The notes beneath the pieces were generated by a model that was not told where the DNA came from, made no database searches, and worked only from the letters and a program-made list of their open reading frames with translations. 20,449 nt of DNA, from positions 1 to 20,449 of IMG/VR virus record IMGVR_UViG_3300031539_000392; one strand, given 5' to 3'. The translations under genes were made by a program, and so were the position numbers. Source of the DNA: a virus. Shown here piece by piece: positions 1 to 6,938 of this stretch (positions within the stretch are counted from its first letter, which is position 1; every line of letters starts with the position of its first letter).

Positions 1-870
1 ATGACGTCTCGCGTACTCTATAGGTTGCTCTATTTCCTCAAAAACCAGGTGCCCGCATTTGGGGCAGGGCGGTTTAGGCGGCGACATTTCATAGCCGCAA
101 CCCCTACACTCGTACCATGAAATAACCGGACCTCTCAGTTTGATTATCTCTGCCTCTGCGATCTCCCGGTGCCCGCGGTCCTCGGCTGCTTGCTTTTCGA
201 TTCTCTTTTTAAGTTTAAGCTGAAATTGCTGCTTTTTCGCCCGCTCTGCTCGGCGTCGCCTGCAGGTCTTTTTGAGATTGCGTATTGCCTTTTTCCTGTG
301 GCCTGGATTGTTTTTTCTCATCAGGTTAATAAGCCCGCCGCGGTCAACCAGTATCAGGTTCTCCGGCCCGTCGTCCATCGAATCGCCGTTGGCATGAGCC
401 ACCAGCTTGCCTGACGGTACATTGCCGTGCGCCTGCTCCCATAGATATTTTGCGTATGAAATCCATTGATGTTTTCCCTGGGCACTGCCGGAGATTTTGA
501 TTCTACGATACGGATTGCCGGTTTTGCTTTTACAGACAAGGATGGTTCCGACTTCCTGACAATTTGCCGGCAGGTGGCCTTTGCGAAACTCGGTTGCCGG
601 TGAAGGGCGTAGACCTTTCATGTTCTTATTCCACGTCTCGTGTCCCTTTTTGAATTGCGTGGACTCGGCGCCCTTCACGATTTTGCGTACAGCGATTTGC
701 CTGTATTGCTCCTTCGGCATTCGCGAATAGATGGCCCTCATTATCGTCGGGTACGCGCAATTATATTCTCGCATTAGTGTGGTTAAGGCTACGTCGGTAG
801 TTTCAAGCCGTTCGACGATCCTTTCAGCATCCGCCATAACCACGTCCGCGTTTCCTCTGTATGCTCCCAT
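1..870 (-). CDS. HNH endonuclease, 3' end cut by window edge
   Basis: My translation is open for 290 codons from ATG at 870 to the left edge with no stop, so the C-terminus is missing. Residues 74-82 (KKGHETWNK) and 135-172 (LWEQAHGNVPSGKLVAHANG, then ENL) match the HNH_3-type family of phage homing endonucleases, which nick DNA. The first histidine of the usual HR-x-VWE motif is replaced (YAKYLWE), so activity is uncertain. A basic stretch (about 185-230) is followed by a zinc ribbon with CxxC pairs at 255-258 and 269-272. The start has AAGGA three bases before ATG and lies 14 bases after the previous stop. It ends the ParB-methyltransferase gene string. Such genes are often selfish elements, but a packaging role is also possible. 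Confidence 0.8.
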   Translation of the reverse strand, partial: MGAYRGNADVVMADAERIVERLETTDVALTTLMREYNCAYPTIMRAIYSRMPKEQYRQIAVRKIVKGAESTQFKKGHETWNKNMKGLRPSPATEFRKGHLPANCQEVGTILVCKSKTGNPYRRIKISGSAQGKHQWISYAKYLWEQAHGNVPSGKLVAHANGDSMDDGPENLILVDRGGLINLMRKNNPGHRKKAIRNLKKTCRRRRAERAKKQQFQLKLKKRIEKQAAEDRGHREIAEAEIIKLRGPVISWYECRGCGYEMSPPKPPCPKCGHLVFEEIEQPIEYARRH

Positions 871-884
871 GCTTCCTTGCTCTT

Positions 885-1205
885 TTAACGCATTATTATT
901 TCGGAGAATCCTGAAACTGTTTTTCTTACCAAGTATTCTGCCTGTGTCTTTGGCTTCGGACAAACCTGTGCTTTGCCGGCCTTTATTACAACCATGCAAA
1001 AATCCTCATCCTCCGCAGGAACGGGAACCGGCAGCGGGGCAAACCAGAACCGCTCGAAACATTCGGCACAGTACCAACAGCGACAATCATGGCCGGAATC
1101 GTCCGATATGGCCGTTAAGATCTCACCGATCACGAACCGCTTACCGCAATGAATGCACGGCTTCCACTCATGCCCGGTAGCGATGATTTGCTTAAAAATC
1201 TTCAT
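885..1205 (-). CDS. Small zinc-motif protein, unknown function
   Basis: This 106-residue protein is not recognised. It has a CxxC pair near residue 17 (CIHCGKRF) and a second cluster around 41-48 (CRCWYCAEC), which together could hold one or two zinc ions. No membrane segment or signal peptide is visible. Its ATG overlaps the stop of the upstream gene as ATGA, so it is probably translated by coupling, and the HNH gene follows after 14 bases. The short zinc-binding layout is typical of accessory phage proteins that bind nucleic acid or a host protein, but no specific job can be inferred. Confidence 0.7.
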   Translation of the reverse strand: MKIFKQIIATGHEWKPCIHCGKRFVIGEILTAISDDSGHDCRCWYCAECFERFWFAPLPVPVPAEDEDFCMVVIKAGKAQVCPKPKTQAEYLVRKTVSGFSEIIMR

Positions 1206-1726
1206 TCGATTACAATCTCACCATCCGGAAATATCTTGCGAATGGCTTCTTTTGCTTTACACTTCTGCTCTTCGATCTGCTCTTCTTTTGAACGAAATTT
1301 GTCGCCCGACCCGTAAACAGGAACGCCTTCTTTAGCCGCCCGGTCCAGCTCAGCCTGGTTTACCGGATTGACGGCCGATGATTTTAGTTTTGTCGGGAAC
1401 GGCAGATCCCAGTTATCAATTATAGCCTGCCATGAGATCTCATCGGGCATCGCATCGCTTAATCTCGATCTCATAATCCCGGCAAACTGCTCCTGTATAT
1501 GTGGCAATGCAAGTCCCCGCGGCCCCGACTGGGCCAATAGAAGATTCACCGGATACGTATTGCGAAGGAAGTCATGCACCGCACAACTTATACACAGCCC
1601 TTTGGGAATCTCGCTTCGCTTGAGCATCTTTGCCTGCGATCCGGCCACGGGATCGACTTTGCACCGAGCCCCGCACCGGGAGCAGTCACATTTTTGTTCT
1701 GTTTCAAAAAGGTTAGGCTGATTCAT
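1202..1726 (-). CDS. Hypothetical zinc-motif phage protein
   Basis: This 174-residue protein has a cysteine cluster near its N-terminus (CDCSRCGARC at about 13-22) and a later CISC (about 46-49), consistent with a treble-clef or ribbon zinc site. The rest is predicted mixed helix, ending in a lysine- and glutamate-rich helix (about 145-165). The family is not recognised. It lies 28 bases after the methyltransferase stop. The spacer holds a tandem ATATTCAGG repeat whose second copy gives a weak CAGG ribosome site eight bases from the ATG. It is coupled to the next gene by an ATGA overlap. A DNA- or RNA-binding accessory role is a guess. Confidence 0.65.
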   Translation of the reverse strand: MNQPNLFETEQKCDCSRCGARCKVDPVAGSQAKMLKRSEIPKGLCISCAVHDFLRNTYPVNLLLAQSGPRGLALPHIQEQFAGIMRSRLSDAMPDEISWQAIIDNWDLPFPTKLKSSAVNPVNQAELDRAAKEGVPVYGSGDKFRSKEEQIEEQKCKAKEAIRKIFPDGEIVIE

Positions 1727-1754
1727 ATTTAAACCTGAATATTTTCCTGAATAT

Positions 1755-2564
1755 TTAAGCCCTCTTTTGCGCTTCCTGTTTCATCAAACCCTCAATCAGT
1801 ATCATCCTGACAGCCTGTTCTACATTTTCCGCAGCCGTTTTTTTAATCATCAGGATATCGAGTTTTGTATTCCACCAGACGTCAAACACCTGGTCTTTGG
1901 TGAATCCGTTGACAGAAAAACATTTCAACGCCACTAAACTTTTGGGTGGAATGGCGTTGTCTTTATCCAGATCGAAATGCGTCGGCTCGGGGTATGCAGG
2001 CAGTATCTTCAAGTCATTTCTCGCCCCATCGATTAATACCCTTAACCTTCGCTGTGGAACGCCATAGCTGCAAGCGTCGAGCATATTGAATCGAACCGTA
2101 TAACCTTTGCCTTCGAGCGACTCCAACAGTATGACAAAAAAGTCTTTGAAACTATGCAGCAGGCCGGGTACGTTTTCGATTACGAAATAACGGGGCTTCA
2201 TTTCGCCTACCAGCCTGATAAAATGCCACATCAGCTTCGAGCGGGGATCGTCTATCGAGCGATTATTGTTCGCAATACTGAAACCCTGGCAGGGCGGCCC
2301 GCCGCTCAATAAATCGAGCTTCCCTTTTTTGATTCCGGTCCTTCCCAAAAGCCATCTGCCCGATATTTTCGATATGTCCGCCTTGATGATTTCCGCTTTA
2401 GGGAACGCTTTTTTTTGATTTGCTCCAAGAGTATGAAGACAGGATTCGTTCATCTCGACAAGTCCGACCACATCGATACCCGATTGCTGGAGTCCCAGTG
2501 CCATCCCACCGGCGCCGGCAAATAATTCTATGGCTTTGAGTTTTTTTCTTTTAGGCCTGGTCAT
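1755..2564 (-). CDS. DNA (cytosine-5) methyltransferase, shortened C-terminus
   Basis: Transfers a methyl group from S-adenosylmethionine to cytosine C5 in DNA. Motif I (ELFAGAGG, 13-20), motif IV with the catalytic cysteine (GGPPCQGFS, Cys92), motif VI (ENV, 130-132) and motif VIII (GVPQRRLRV, 168-176) are all present and intact. The protein is only 269 residues. About 96 follow motif VIII, where typical enzymes have 150 or more, and I see no canonical motif IX or GNxVPP-type motif X. The tail instead holds WWNTKLDILMIKKTAAENVE (about 230-249). It starts directly after the ParB-like stop (TAA ATG), so the two are co-expressed. Probable role: protecting phage DNA from restriction or marking it. 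Class is sure; activity is not. Confidence 0.88.
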   Translation of the reverse strand: MTRPKRKKLKAIELFAGAGGMALGLQQSGIDVVGLVEMNESCLHTLGANQKKAFPKAEIIKADISKISGRWLLGRTGIKKGKLDLLSGGPPCQGFSIANNNRSIDDPRSKLMWHFIRLVGEMKPRYFVIENVPGLLHSFKDFFVILLESLEGKGYTVRFNMLDACSYGVPQRRLRVLIDGARNDLKILPAYPEPTHFDLDKDNAIPPKSLVALKCFSVNGFTKDQVFDVWWNTKLDILMIKKTAAENVEQAVRMILIEGLMKQEAQKRA

Positions 2565-4340
2565 TTACGCCACGCTATTGTTTTTAATGTTTTCATGGCA
2601 ATTCGAGCACAGATCCTTTTCTACCCAGTGACAGGGCTCCCCGGTCTTTTCGTAAAGGCACGCCTTATCGTCCGTACACCCGCACATCCGGCAGCTTTGA
2701 ACCTTGTCTTTTTTGCCGGTCTTTTTGGGCTTCGCTTTCTCTGCTTTTGCCTTCTTTGCGGGCTTAGCTTTTTTCGCCGGCTTTGCCTTCTTCGGCGTAC
2801 CATCTTCTTTGAGGCCGGCCCATGACTTCGGCTCGGTGAAACCCTTGCACCCCGAAACGTCCTTGAACATCGCCTTGACGTCCACCTTGATAAGCGAGGC
2901 AATCCGCTCAGCTTCCTCTGCCTTATCTACCGGCGTCTGCGTGATCGCGCCTGACCAAATAAGATGCCGGACAAGCGTGGGCTTGAAACTTTCCCATAGC
3001 AGCTCCAGGGCCTTGTCTGGACCCTCCTTGATCGCGGATTTGATTGTTTTCAACTGATCCTGCTGACTTAGTGGCAAGTTTGAGTTTCCATAGACAGCAA
3101 CCAGCACCATCAAAGCGGTTATGGGGTCTTTGTGATTGATAGCCTTGACCCCGGAGGCCTCTACTTTTTCCTGCAAATCAAGCAGCACCTGTGCCCATCT
3201 TTTGGCATCGAGCATTTTCCGCCTCACCGTCAACGTCGTAGGCTTGCCCGTACTTGCCTTCGTGGACGAACCCGACCTTTTCGTCGTGACATAAGTGAGA
3301 TTGCCCATGCCTTTTCCGTACACACAAAGCGCCGGCAGGGCACCCTTCACGCCTTTGGACGCAGAGGTATGATCCCACTTAGACAAGTAAGTTCCAAAGC
3401 TGCCCTGTAAACATTGCGCATCGAGCTGGTTTGGGTAGTCATTCGCTATCAAGACGAGATTCGGATGCTTTTCCTTTAGTGACGCAAACGTGCGCTTCAG
3501 CCATTCACTCAGCTTGTTTTTCCAGCAGGCCGAATCGATGCACTTGTCGCCCGCGGCCGTCTGCGTCTTTGCATCTTCCCACAACAGCGGCTGCGAGCCT
3601 GTCCGCTTGTTACATTTCGAGCAGGCCCCGGCCTTCGGAACAAGCGTCTGATCGTCGAGATCCCACTTTGCCTTAGAGAGCAGCTTGAGGTATTCTGCAA
3701 TCAACTCGTTAAGCTGGCTTATCGGCATACTCTCGGGCTCGAAAATGCTATCCATGATCTCGTCTTGTACGGTCTCCGGAAGCCTCGCAATAATCGTCAG
3801 GTGCGCTATCGTCCAGGAACGAAACTCACTGTTCTCGTCGATGTCCTTGAAAATCGCCTTCCATTTTTTGGACAGGTTGGCCCAAACGTTTGCTCTTTGC
3901 CTGACCCACCCTTCCGGCTTGCCAATCCTCTTTGCGATCGCAGCCGCGTCACCGCCAAGCCGCTCGATGCAGTTTGCGATTTCCTCCGCTTCTTCCATCG
4001 GCGACAGGTCCATGCGGAACTTGTTCCCAACGAACGTCATGTCGAGAGCATCTTCATCGCCCATTTTGTCGTGAACGATAGCCGGGATCGTTTTGACCTT
4101 TGCCGCTACCGATGCCCGGTACCGCCTTTCCCCGTCCCTCAGCTCGAACTTGCCCGGCTTCTCGGGATGGACTCTGACGTGAACAGGGTCACGCACGCCC
4201 CCGGCCCTGATACTGGCTACCAGTTCGGGGAAGTCCTCAGACTTCTCGATATTCTTTCGCTTGTTGTCCTTCGTCGGGACAATCTGATCGAGCGGGATCA
4301 ACTGAAATCCTGTAGTGCTCATTAGGTTTGTGTTACTCAT
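2565..4340 (-). CDS. ParB-like DNA-binding protein with C-terminal zinc cluster
   Basis: The N-terminus is a ParB/Spo0J nuclease-fold domain (about 12-115) with the GERRYRA motif at 70-76, followed by a helix-turn-helix (AAIAKRIGKPEGWVRQRA, about 133-150). The middle carries CSKC and further cysteines (about 240-275). A lysine-alanine-proline linker (about 512-540), resembling histone H1 tails, leads to a cysteine cluster (CRMCGCTDDKAC, then CHWV and CSNC), a module I associate with phage ParB-like proteins. At 591 residues it is about twice the length of chromosomal ParB and no ParA is visible, so plasmid-style partition is not assured. DNA binding or CTP-dependent regulation fits better. 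AGGAG precedes the ATG by seven bases. The methyltransferase follows with no gap. Confidence 0.8.
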   Translation of the reverse strand: MSNTNLMSTTGFQLIPLDQIVPTKDNKRKNIEKSEDFPELVASIRAGGVRDPVHVRVHPEKPGKFELRDGERRYRASVAAKVKTIPAIVHDKMGDEDALDMTFVGNKFRMDLSPMEEAEEIANCIERLGGDAAAIAKRIGKPEGWVRQRANVWANLSKKWKAIFKDIDENSEFRSWTIAHLTIIARLPETVQDEIMDSIFEPESMPISQLNELIAEYLKLLSKAKWDLDDQTLVPKAGACSKCNKRTGSQPLLWEDAKTQTAAGDKCIDSACWKNKLSEWLKRTFASLKEKHPNLVLIANDYPNQLDAQCLQGSFGTYLSKWDHTSASKGVKGALPALCVYGKGMGNLTYVTTKRSGSSTKASTGKPTTLTVRRKMLDAKRWAQVLLDLQEKVEASGVKAINHKDPITALMVLVAVYGNSNLPLSQQDQLKTIKSAIKEGPDKALELLWESFKPTLVRHLIWSGAITQTPVDKAEEAERIASLIKVDVKAMFKDVSGCKGFTEPKSWAGLKEDGTPKKAKPAKKAKPAKKAKAEKAKPKKTGKKDKVQSCRMCGCTDDKACLYEKTGEPCHWVEKDLCSNCHENIKNNSVA

Positions 4341-4500
4341 GATTTTCTCCTTTCTTTATGTGATTTTCAAAAAATACCTACCAACTTTTTCCTTCAACTG
4401 TAAAACCAGCATGGGGCAACCGTTTTCAAAGCACAATCCAGAGGGTAAATCCAATATCACGCCCGGCCAAGGCTGCCCATGCTGGGGTTATTTAGTTTTC
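4341..4500 (-). promoter_or_regulatory. Leader of the ParB-like gene with long inverted repeat
   Basis: The 160-base leader holds an imperfect inverted repeat: CCAGCATGGGGCA (4406-4418) against TGCCCATGCTGG (4474-4485), 12 pairs with one bulged G and a loop of about 55 bases. On the minus strand the second arm is followed by TTTTA. A TTTTCAAA motif recurs near 4365, 4423 and 4496. The strong AGGAG site and start codon lie downstream. This could be an operator for the ParB-like protein or an RNA fold, and nothing here decides between them. No clear -35/-10 pair was found. Confidence 0.5.
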
Positions 4501-4544
4501 AAAAATAAGGCGGAGCGGCCATAAGGACGAAAAGACCGCCCGCC
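4501..4544 (-). terminator. Intrinsic terminator after the recombination operon
   Basis: On the minus strand GGCGGGCGG (4536-4544) pairs with CCGCTCCGCC (4509-4518) with one extra base. The hairpin is followed directly by TTATTTTT. It lies 12 bases past the AP2 half-domain stop and would end the operon running from about 9361 before the ParB leader. Confidence 0.6.
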
Positions 4545-4555
4545 TATGGAGAAAA

Positions 4556-4657
4556 TCATGACTTGTTAATACAAGCGAATTCTCCAAAATAAAATTTAGC
4601 CGCCTCGTCGTAGGCGTGTGCAGCTTTCTTCCCTTGTGTCAGTGATATCTGTTTCAT
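4556..4657 (-). CDS. 33-residue AP2 half-domain protein
   Basis: This short frame begins at an ATG overlapping the MBL-hydrolase stop as ATGA and ends in TGA at 4556. Its 33 residues include KKAAHAYDEAAKFYFGEFAC, which matches the C-terminal helix and end of AP2 DNA-binding domains (typical form AARAYDxAAxxxFGEFARLN). The three-stranded sheet that contacts DNA is absent. A fuller AP2 protein is encoded at 6717-6938 and is similar in residues but well diverged in bases, so this is not a recent copy. It may be a degraded gene end, or a real small protein that mimics or pairs with the AP2 helix. Coupling and a clean hydrophobic/polar pattern favour expression. Confidence 0.55.
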   Translation of the reverse strand: MKQISLTQGKKAAHAYDEAAKFYFGEFACINKS

Positions 4658-5361
4658 GCTATTACCGTCCTTGTGAAGAATTCACTTTCGATTTCAGCTC
4701 TTATTTTCTCTGCATCAAGATTATCTCGGCTGCAATGCAGTAGATGGATCTCCGTGCATTTGTCCAGGCAGCAATAGTCACGGAGATACGTCTTTGTGGT
4801 TTCCTGCTCCATGTGGCTTGTCAGTAGCCTTTTAGCAAGCGTGTGGTCAATCGTTCCCGCCGTCTCTCTTTGACGCAGCACAGCCACGTCGTAGCTACAG
4901 CATATAGCGATTATGTCGAAGGCTATGCTGAACTTCGGCTTGATGCTCCGCGTGTCGGTAACGAATAATAAAGACTCACCATCTGCTTGGATGATATACC
5001 CAAACGGCTGTGCCGCATCATGGTTTACTTCAAACGGAAATACCCTAAATTCATCAGCGATGATGATTCCTTTTAATTCCTCAATCACATGGGCCTTGCG
5101 ATGCAATACGCCAAGAGCTTCGAAAGTGCAGGCACTGGCGTAAACGTCAATGCCTGCGTCCAGAACGTTCTCTACGGCCTTGCTGTGGTCCTTGTGCTCG
5201 TGCGTGAGCAGACAGCCGGCGATATTGCCAAGCTTGTAATTCAGGGCCTTCTGGAGCTTGGCCCAGGTAACTCCGCACTCGATGAGTAACCGCTGGCCGT
5301 TTGCTGCGGTCACGACGTACATGTTGCCCATGCTGCTACTGTAGAAGGATTGGAATTTCAT
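4654..5361 (-). CDS. MBL-fold metallohydrolase (YycJ/WalJ-like)
   Basis: A 235-residue metallo-beta-lactamase-fold enzyme. The metal-binding motif HEHKDH is at 54-59, with a later histidine (VNHDAA), the bridging aspartate (VTDTR) and a last histidine (LLHCSRDN), so the two-metal site looks complete. The start MKFQSFYSSSMGN is typical of the YycJ/WalJ branch, linked to DNA repair or nuclease activity, and phages often carry this branch next to recT. The start overlaps the upstream small gene by 26 bases and the stop overlaps the AP2 half-domain gene by ATGA. No RecE, lambda-Exo or YqaJ nuclease is seen in the window, so this enzyme may be the nuclease partner of the annealing protein. That is inference. 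Confidence 0.82.
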   Translation of the reverse strand: MKFQSFYSSSMGNMYVVTAANGQRLLIECGVTWAKLQKALNYKLGNIAGCLLTHEHKDHSKAVENVLDAGIDVYASACTFEALGVLHRKAHVIEELKGIIIADEFRVFPFEVNHDAAQPFGYIIQADGESLLFVTDTRSIKPKFSIAFDIIAICCSYDVAVLRQRETAGTIDHTLAKRLLTSHMEQETTKTYLRDYCCLDKCTEIHLLHCSRDNLDAEKIRAEIESEFFTRTVIA

Positions 5362-5503
5362 TACTCGCTTTCAATAACGCTTTTTGATTTTCTCTTAAAT
5401 TCATAACTTCCTGCACAAGGTCAGCCGGTGACGCAGATTCAAGTTCGTGTATATAATCTCGTAGATGCTTTGGAAGCTTGTTTATTTCTTCGCTTATAGT
5501 CAT
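5336..5503 (-). CDS. Small helical protein, unknown function
   Basis: A longer start at 5554 is open, but I choose ATG at 5503 because it overlaps the upstream stop as ATGA, the pattern used repeatedly in this operon. That gives 55 residues, nearly all predicted helix (KLPKHLRDYIHELESASPAD, then EVMNLRENQK). It is not recognised. It overlaps the MBL-hydrolase start by 26 bases, so the two are tightly coupled. A structural or inhibitory partner of a neighbour is possible but not shown. Confidence 0.6.
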   Translation of the reverse strand: MTISEEINKLPKHLRDYIHELESASPADLVQEVMNLRENQKALLKASNEIPILLQ

Positions 5504-5682
5504 ATCGCTGCTTTCACGTCTTTGGGTACTTTTTCTTCCGAGACACTTATCCATCCGTATCGTGGCGTAGTATCTCTGGGACTAAATACACCAAATGCCA
5601 AAGCAGACCAGCTTCCGTCAGCATTCAATCTCCAGTGCTGCTTGCCATATCGTATCGTTTTTGAAACAACTTTAGTTTCCAT
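5500..5682 (-). CDS. Small hypothetical protein
   Basis: The frame is open from 5712, but the ATG at 5682 has GAGGA seven bases upstream and avoids overlap with the RecT-like gene, so a 60-residue protein beginning METKVVSK is preferred. It is basic and beta-rich (KTIRYGKQHWRLNADGSWSA), with no cysteine motif or membrane segment. Not recognised. It begins 13 bases after the RecT-like stop and is coupled by ATGA to the next small gene. Confidence 0.6.
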   Translation of the reverse strand: METKVVSKTIRYGKQHWRLNADGSWSALAFGVFSPRDTTPRYGWISVSEEKVPKDVKAAI

Positions 5683-5695
5683 GTTAGTCCTCAGT

Positions 5696-6688
5696 TCATT
5701 CTGGCGCGCCACTTTTTGCCTCTTCCTTCGCCGGATGATTCAAGCTGACGTTCCAGCACAGGCATTTCGGGCATTGCCAGCCCTTGACGGGATCTTCTGC
5801 ATTAAGCTCGTCGAAGTCCTTGCCACATTTGCTACAGTGGTATTTCGGCTCCGCTTCTCTGAGCTTCTTCTTTGCGGCTTCGACTTTGGCCTGGGTGGTG
5901 TCTTCCGGGTCCTCGGCGGTTTCCGTAGGCGTCTCCAGTGGCGTCTCGATGATTTCACTGCCGGATTCCTTCTTTATCGTCTCGGCGGCTTCGGCCTGGG
6001 CCTCGTCGAAGGTAACGGGCTCGACGTGCTCGCGTGGGATTTCCGCAGCCTCATCAGTCGTCAGCATACCCATCTTGACCTCTGGGCAATGCCTGCTCAC
6101 GAACCACGACGCCGCCCGGTAGTGGAACATCTGCTCAGGCATTGTCATCCACTTCGAGCCTTTCTTGTCGTGCCAGCCTTCACTCTTAACGAGAGGCCAG
6201 TCAATCCACGGCCCATACAGCACAGCACTAGTACTCTTTCGCGTGGCGAATGCCCGGACAGAGAAATCAGGCTTGCGTGCATCGTCCCCTCGCACTTCAT
6301 ATTCGAGCGGATCGACAAACATCTTCGACTGGTTAGTCAGCGCTATAACCAGCACGGCTTCCATACTTATGCGGCCATACACACTGTAGACGTGTTGCAT
6401 GACCGCCAGCCAGGAACACTTCAATCGCTTAGCTAAATCCAATACCACCAGGCAATCTCGTGGCTTGCCTATGTACTTGTCGGGAACCATTCCCGACCCG
6501 GCTAACGCTTGTGCGAACCGCCACGCTTCGTCCATGTTCGTCGGCTCGAAGCCATTTTGATTCATTGCCAGATTTGATTTCTTTTCGAGCAACTCTTCGA
6601 ATAATTTTTTGAGCCGATCTTCCTGAACTTCCTGAACTCCGTCGGGAGCATTATTGTTTTGTTGTATTTCCTTCTGTGTCTCAGCCAT
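5696..6688 (-). CDS. recT: RecT-like single-strand annealing protein with zinc ribbon
   Basis: The core (about 45-215) carries the pattern of phage RecT proteins: FAQALAGSGMVPDKYIGKPR, then a long helix (LAVMQHVYSVYGRISMEAVL) and MFHYRAASWFVSRHCPE near the domain end. The family binds single-stranded DNA and promotes strand annealing in phage recombination. A charged linker rich in E, T and P (about 235-280) leads to a zinc ribbon (CSKCGKDF, then CPKCLCW) and a short tail. A GTG at 6703 is open, but ATG at 6688 has GAGGA eight to nine bases upstream and is chosen (330 residues). It sits between the SbcC-like/AP2 genes and the MBL hydrolase. The added zinc ribbon is unusual for classical RecT. 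Confidence 0.75.
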   Translation of the reverse strand: MAETQKEIQQNNNAPDGVQEVQEDRLKKLFEELLEKKSNLAMNQNGFEPTNMDEAWRFAQALAGSGMVPDKYIGKPRDCLVVLDLAKRLKCSWLAVMQHVYSVYGRISMEAVLVIALTNQSKMFVDPLEYEVRGDDARKPDFSVRAFATRKSTSAVLYGPWIDWPLVKSEGWHDKKGSKWMTMPEQMFHYRAASWFVSRHCPEVKMGMLTTDEAAEIPREHVEPVTFDEAQAEAAETIKKESGSEIIETPLETPTETAEDPEDTTQAKVEAAKKKLREAEPKYHCSKCGKDFDELNAEDPVKGWQCPKCLCWNVSLNHPAKEEAKSGAPE

Positions 6689-6716
6689 GATTTTGTTCCT
6701 CACAATCTTTGTTTTG

Positions 6717-6938
6717 TTAAATAGTGTTTAGTCTTGCAAACTCTCCAAACAATTCCTTCGCGGCTTTGTTGTAGGCTTTAGCTGCCTTGTGTTCAGACTC
6801 AAAGTAACCAAGATGGATCTGTCTTCTTTTTACCACAATATATGCTCGCCATTTCTTATCTCTGCGACTTCCTGTAGCTTGGGTTCTGATTGCAATTCTA
6901 CCTTTAGTTCCTTTAATCCTTTGGTGGCTTCGAGGCAT
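6717..6938 (-). CDS. AP2-domain DNA-binding protein
   Basis: 73 residues. From about residue 28, KKWRAYIVVKRRQIHLGYFE and KAAKAYNKAAKELFGEFARL form a full AP2 domain, the fold known from plant ERF factors and from bacterial and phage homing endonucleases. No HNH domain is attached. The only ATG (6938) lies inside the 3' end of the SbcC-like gene, giving a 109-base overlap in another frame, and it has no visible Shine-Dalgarno site. A GTG near residue 35 would remove the first strand, so the long overlap is probably real or marks an AP2 cassette that landed on the ATPase gene end. It may regulate the operon, or be what remains of a homing endonuclease. Confidence 0.65.
   Translation of the reverse strand: MPRSHQRIKGTKGRIAIRTQATGSRRDKKWRAYIVVKRRQIHLGYFESEHKAAKAYNKAAKELFGEFARLNTI

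Noticed and set aside
731-1180. A 149-codon plus-strand frame
   Set aside because: It overlaps two coupled minus-strand genes that have zinc motifs and good starts; its composition is not protein-like.
2700-2800. Repeated KKAKPA units in the ParB-like gene as a minisatellite or repeat element
   Set aside because: The unit is short, imperfect and in frame; it is a normal basic linker.
5465-6436. A 323-codon open frame on the plus strand
   Set aside because: It is antisense to the RecT-like gene and coupled small genes, and has no ribosome site or recognisable domain; it is a shadow of biased codon use.
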